From an uncultured Eubacteriales bacterium (GTDB lineage Bacteria > Bacillota > Clostridia > Oscillospirales > Acutalibacteraceae): 8,872 nucleotides of DNA. The translations under genes were made by a program, and so were the position numbers. The stretch covers positions 1 through 8,872 of the forward strand of contig ONRO01000065.1 in the NCBI GenBank assembly GCA_900320235.1, in the 5' to 3' direction. The stretch's first letter is position 1. Every line of letters starts with the position of its first letter. Below, one piece after another: positions 6,970 through 8,872 of the stretch. Below the pieces are notes generated by a model, which saw only the letters and a list, made by a program, of their open reading frames with translations, ran no database searches and was not told where the DNA came from.

Positions 6970-6981
6970 ACGGCGCCTTTT
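6945..6981 (+). terminator. Alternative 15-bp leader hairpin, probable attenuator of glnN
   Basis: Bases 6945-6959 can pair continuously with 6966-6980 (one U-G wobble at 6953/6972), making a 15-bp stem capped by the same AATGGG loop. Its left arm uses the whole loop and right arm of leader hairpin 1, so the long stem and hairpin 1 cannot coexist. The stem ends in TTTT (6978-6981), three of these inside the stem, followed by GACAT. That is a weak U run for an intrinsic terminator, so termination may be partial. It lies 28 bases before the ribosome binding site and does not cover it, making a transcriptional rather than translational switch more likely. Confidence 0.55.
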
Positions 6982-7008
6982 GACATGTCAGGATATTTCA
7001 GGAAAGAC

Positions 7009-7013
7009 AGGAG
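7009..7013 (+). promoter_or_regulatory. glnN ribosome binding site
   Basis: AGGAG at 7009-7013 lies nine bases before the ATG at 7023-7025, a normal distance. It decides the glnN start against the later in-frame ATG codon at residue 11, which has no comparable purine run. The site is outside both leader folds and should be accessible in either state. Confidence 0.8.
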
Positions 7014-7022
7014 AGATTATTT

Positions 7023-8872
7023 ATGACAAACGTAACAGAGCTTTTCGGAAGCATGGTATTCAATGACCGCAAGATGCAGGAAAGACTTCCCCGCACTACT
7101 TATAAGGCACTGAAGAAAACCATTAAAAACGGAGAGCCGCTTGATATCAGTGTAGCAAATGCTGTTGCAAACGCTATGAAGGACTGGGCAGTTGAAATGG
7201 GCTGCACTCATTACACTCACTGGTTCCAGCCTATGACAGGCGTAACCGCTGAAAAACATGACAGCTTCATTTATCCTTCAGAGGACGGACAGGTCATCAT
7301 GGAATTTTCAGGCAAGGAACTTATCAAAGGTGAGCCTGATGCATCAAGCTTCCCCTCAGGCGGAATACGTGCAACTTTTGAAGCAAGAGGCTATACAACA
7401 TGGGATCCTACATCTCCTGCCTTCATCAGAGACAAGACACTGTACATTCCGACAGCCTTCTGTTCATACACCGGCGAGGTTCTTGACAAAAAAACACCGC
7501 TGCTCAGATCAATGGAAAAGCTCAGCAATGTTTCTGTAAAGCTTCTTCATCTTCTCGGAAACAGCGCGGTTACAAGAGTTACTACAACAGTAGGTCCGGA
7601 ACAGGAATACTTCCTTATTGACAAGAAAATGTATGATGAACGTCCCGACCTTATTTTTACAGGCAGAACACTTTTCGGTGCACCGGCACCTAAGGGTCAG
7701 GAGCTTGAAGATCATTATTTCGGAACGATCAAAACAAGAGTCGCAGCATTTATGAATGACCTTGATGAGGAACTCTGGAAGCTCGGCATCATGGCAAAGA
7801 CCAAGCATAATGAAGTAGCTCCTTCTCAGCATGAGCTTGCACCGATCTTTGCTACATCAAATATTGCAACCGACCACAATGAGCTTACAATGGAAGTTAT
7901 GAAAAAGACTGCTGAAAAGCACGGACTTGTATGTCTGCTGCATGAAAAGCCCTTTGCAGGAGTGAACGGTTCCGGTAAGCATAACAACTGGTCTATTTCA
8001 ACAAATACAGGCGAAAACCTTCTTGATCCGGGAAAAGAGCCGGAGAACAATCTTCAGTTCCAGCTTTTCCTTGCAGCTGTTGTCAAGGCTGTGCATGAAT
8101 ATCAGGATCTTCTCAGACTGACAGTAGCTTCTGCCGGAAACGATCACAGACTCGGCGCAAACGAAGCTCCTCCGGCTATTATTTCAATGTATCTCGGCGA
8201 CGACCTCGGCGCACTTGTTGATTCAATTATTAACGGTAAAGAGTACTGCAGCAGCGGAAAATCAGATATGCTCACAGGTGTTGATGTCCTTGCTGATTTC
8301 ACAAAGGATAATTCGGACAGAAACCGTACTTCACCGTTTGCTTTCACCGGCAATAAATTTGAATTCCGTGCACTCGGTTCATCTCTTAATATCGCTTGTC
8401 CGAACTATATGCTCAATACGATGGTTGCTGAGGAAATTTCAGAATTCTATGATCAGCTCAAGGATGCAGATGATCTTGATGCAGCTGTCAGAGCTCTTAT
8501 CCGCAAGACACTTTCAGAGCATAAGAACATTATCTTCAACGGTGACAACTATTCAGATGAATGGGTTGCTGAAGCTGAAAGAAGAGGTCTTTGCAACTAC
8601 CGCTCTCTCCCTGAGGCTATGGAGCATTATGTTGACAAGAAAAACATCGACCTCTTTGTTAAAAACGGAATCGTTACAGAACAGGAGATCCGTGCAAGAT
8701 ATGAGATCGAGCTTGAACATTACAGCAAGCAGATACGCATAGAGGCACTTACTATGGTAGATATGGCTGAAAGAAATATTACTCCGGCAGTTATTTCATT
8801 TGTAAATGAGCTTACAGATTCAGCACTTGCAAAAAAATCACTTTCCGCTTCATATTCAGTATATGCAGAAAC
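7023..8872 (+). CDS. glnN: Glutamine synthetase type III (partial, 3' end missing)
   Basis: The open frame starts at ATG 7023 and runs off the right edge after 616 codons; type III enzymes are usually about 700 residues, so roughly the last 80-100 are missing. It makes glutamine from glutamate, ammonium and ATP in the cytoplasm. Visible family motifs are GPEQEYF (191-197, with metal-binding glutamates E193 and E195), KHNEVAPSQHE (261-271), GVNGSGKHNNWS (313-324), NDHRLGANEAPP (373-384) and RNRTSPFAFTGNKFEFR (433-449). KHNEVAPSQHE and the long N-terminal region are typical of the GSIII (GlnN) class of Bacteroides, Ruminococcus, Clostridia and cyanobacteria and separate it from the ~450-residue type I GlnA. 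The gene is divergent from gltB-gltD, which supplies the other half of the GS-GOGAT cycle. Regulation probably acts at the leader hairpins and at the repeat upstream of the promoter. No frameshift or missing active-site residue is seen. Confidence 0.96.
   Translation, partial: MTNVTELFGSMVFNDRKMQERLPRTTYKALKKTIKNGEPLDISVANAVANAMKDWAVEMGCTHYTHWFQPMTGVTAEKHDSFIYPSEDGQVIMEFSGKELIKGEPDASSFPSGGIRATFEARGYTTWDPTSPAFIRDKTLYIPTAFCSYTGEVLDKKTPLLRSMEKLSNVSVKLLHLLGNSAVTRVTTTVGPEQEYFLIDKKMYDERPDLIFTGRTLFGAPAPKGQELEDHYFGTIKTRVAAFMNDLDEELWKLGIMAKTKHNEVAPSQHELAPIFATSNIATDHNELTMEVMKKTAEKHGLVCLLHEKPFAGVNGSGKHNNWSISTNTGENLLDPGKEPENNLQFQLFLAAVVKAVHEYQDLLRLTVASAGNDHRLGANEAPPAIISMYLGDDLGALVDSIINGKEYCSSGKSDMLTGVDVLADFTKDNSDRNRTSPFAFTGNKFEFRALGSSLNIACPNYMLNTMVAEEISEFYDQLKDADDLDAAVRALIRKTLSEHKNIIFNGDNYSDEWVAEAERRGLCNYRSLPEAMEHYVDKKNIDLFVKNGIVTEQEIRARYEIELEHYSKQIRIEALTMVDMAERNITPAVISFVNELTDSALAKKSLSASYSVYAE

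Noticed and set aside
8215..8742. 175-residue open frame on the plus strand inside glnN
   Set aside because: It is an out-of-frame reading of the glutamine synthetase coding sequence, whose own frame carries all family motifs.

Overview
The window is a nitrogen-assimilation locus from what looks like a Gram-positive anaerobe of the Clostridia, most likely a Ruminococcus-like member of the Oscillospiraceae. The placement rests on a type III glutamine synthetase next to a two-subunit bacterial glutamate synthase, moderate GC content, strong AGGAGG-type ribosome binding sites, consensus vegetative promoters and a GC-rich multi-hairpin intergenic element that resembles ones I associate with that group. 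The genus is inference; the gene identities are not.

Layout, left to right. Positions 2-535 (+) hold the 3' end of a cysteine-rich protein with DnaJ-type CxxCxGxG repeats. Positions 536-698 are intergenic: a run of small GC-rich hairpins (565-648), then a strong hairpin (659-692) flanked by A/T runs that can terminate transcription from both sides. Positions 699-6721 (-) are the gltB-gltD operon, in the order gltB then gltD, encoding the large and small subunits of glutamate synthase. Positions 6722-7022 are a 301-bp divergent control region. Positions 7023-8872 (+) are glnN, a type III glutamine synthetase cut off by the window end after about 616 of an expected ~700 residues.

The enzymes form the complete GS-GOGAT cycle: glutamine synthetase fixes ammonium on glutamate, and glutamate synthase moves the amide nitrogen of glutamine to 2-oxoglutarate, giving two glutamates. 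Their genes are divergently transcribed from two near-perfect sigma-A promoters, each TTGACA and a good -10 box separated by 17 bp.

The most interesting part is the divergent region. Just after the predicted glnN start site, the leader RNA can fold into two adjacent hairpins with six-base loops, AAAGGC and AATGGG. Both have A at loop position 1 and G at position 4, the signature of RNA targets of ANTAR-domain antiterminators (NasR, EutV). The same bases can instead form one continuous 15-bp hairpin that swallows the first hairpin and ends in a short T run, giving a credible antiterminator/terminator switch. In addition, both promoters carry paired TTGCA half-sites 21-22 bp apart at nearly the same distances upstream of their -35 boxes (about -45 and -66), suggesting a shared DNA-binding regulator. 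No regulator gene is in the window.
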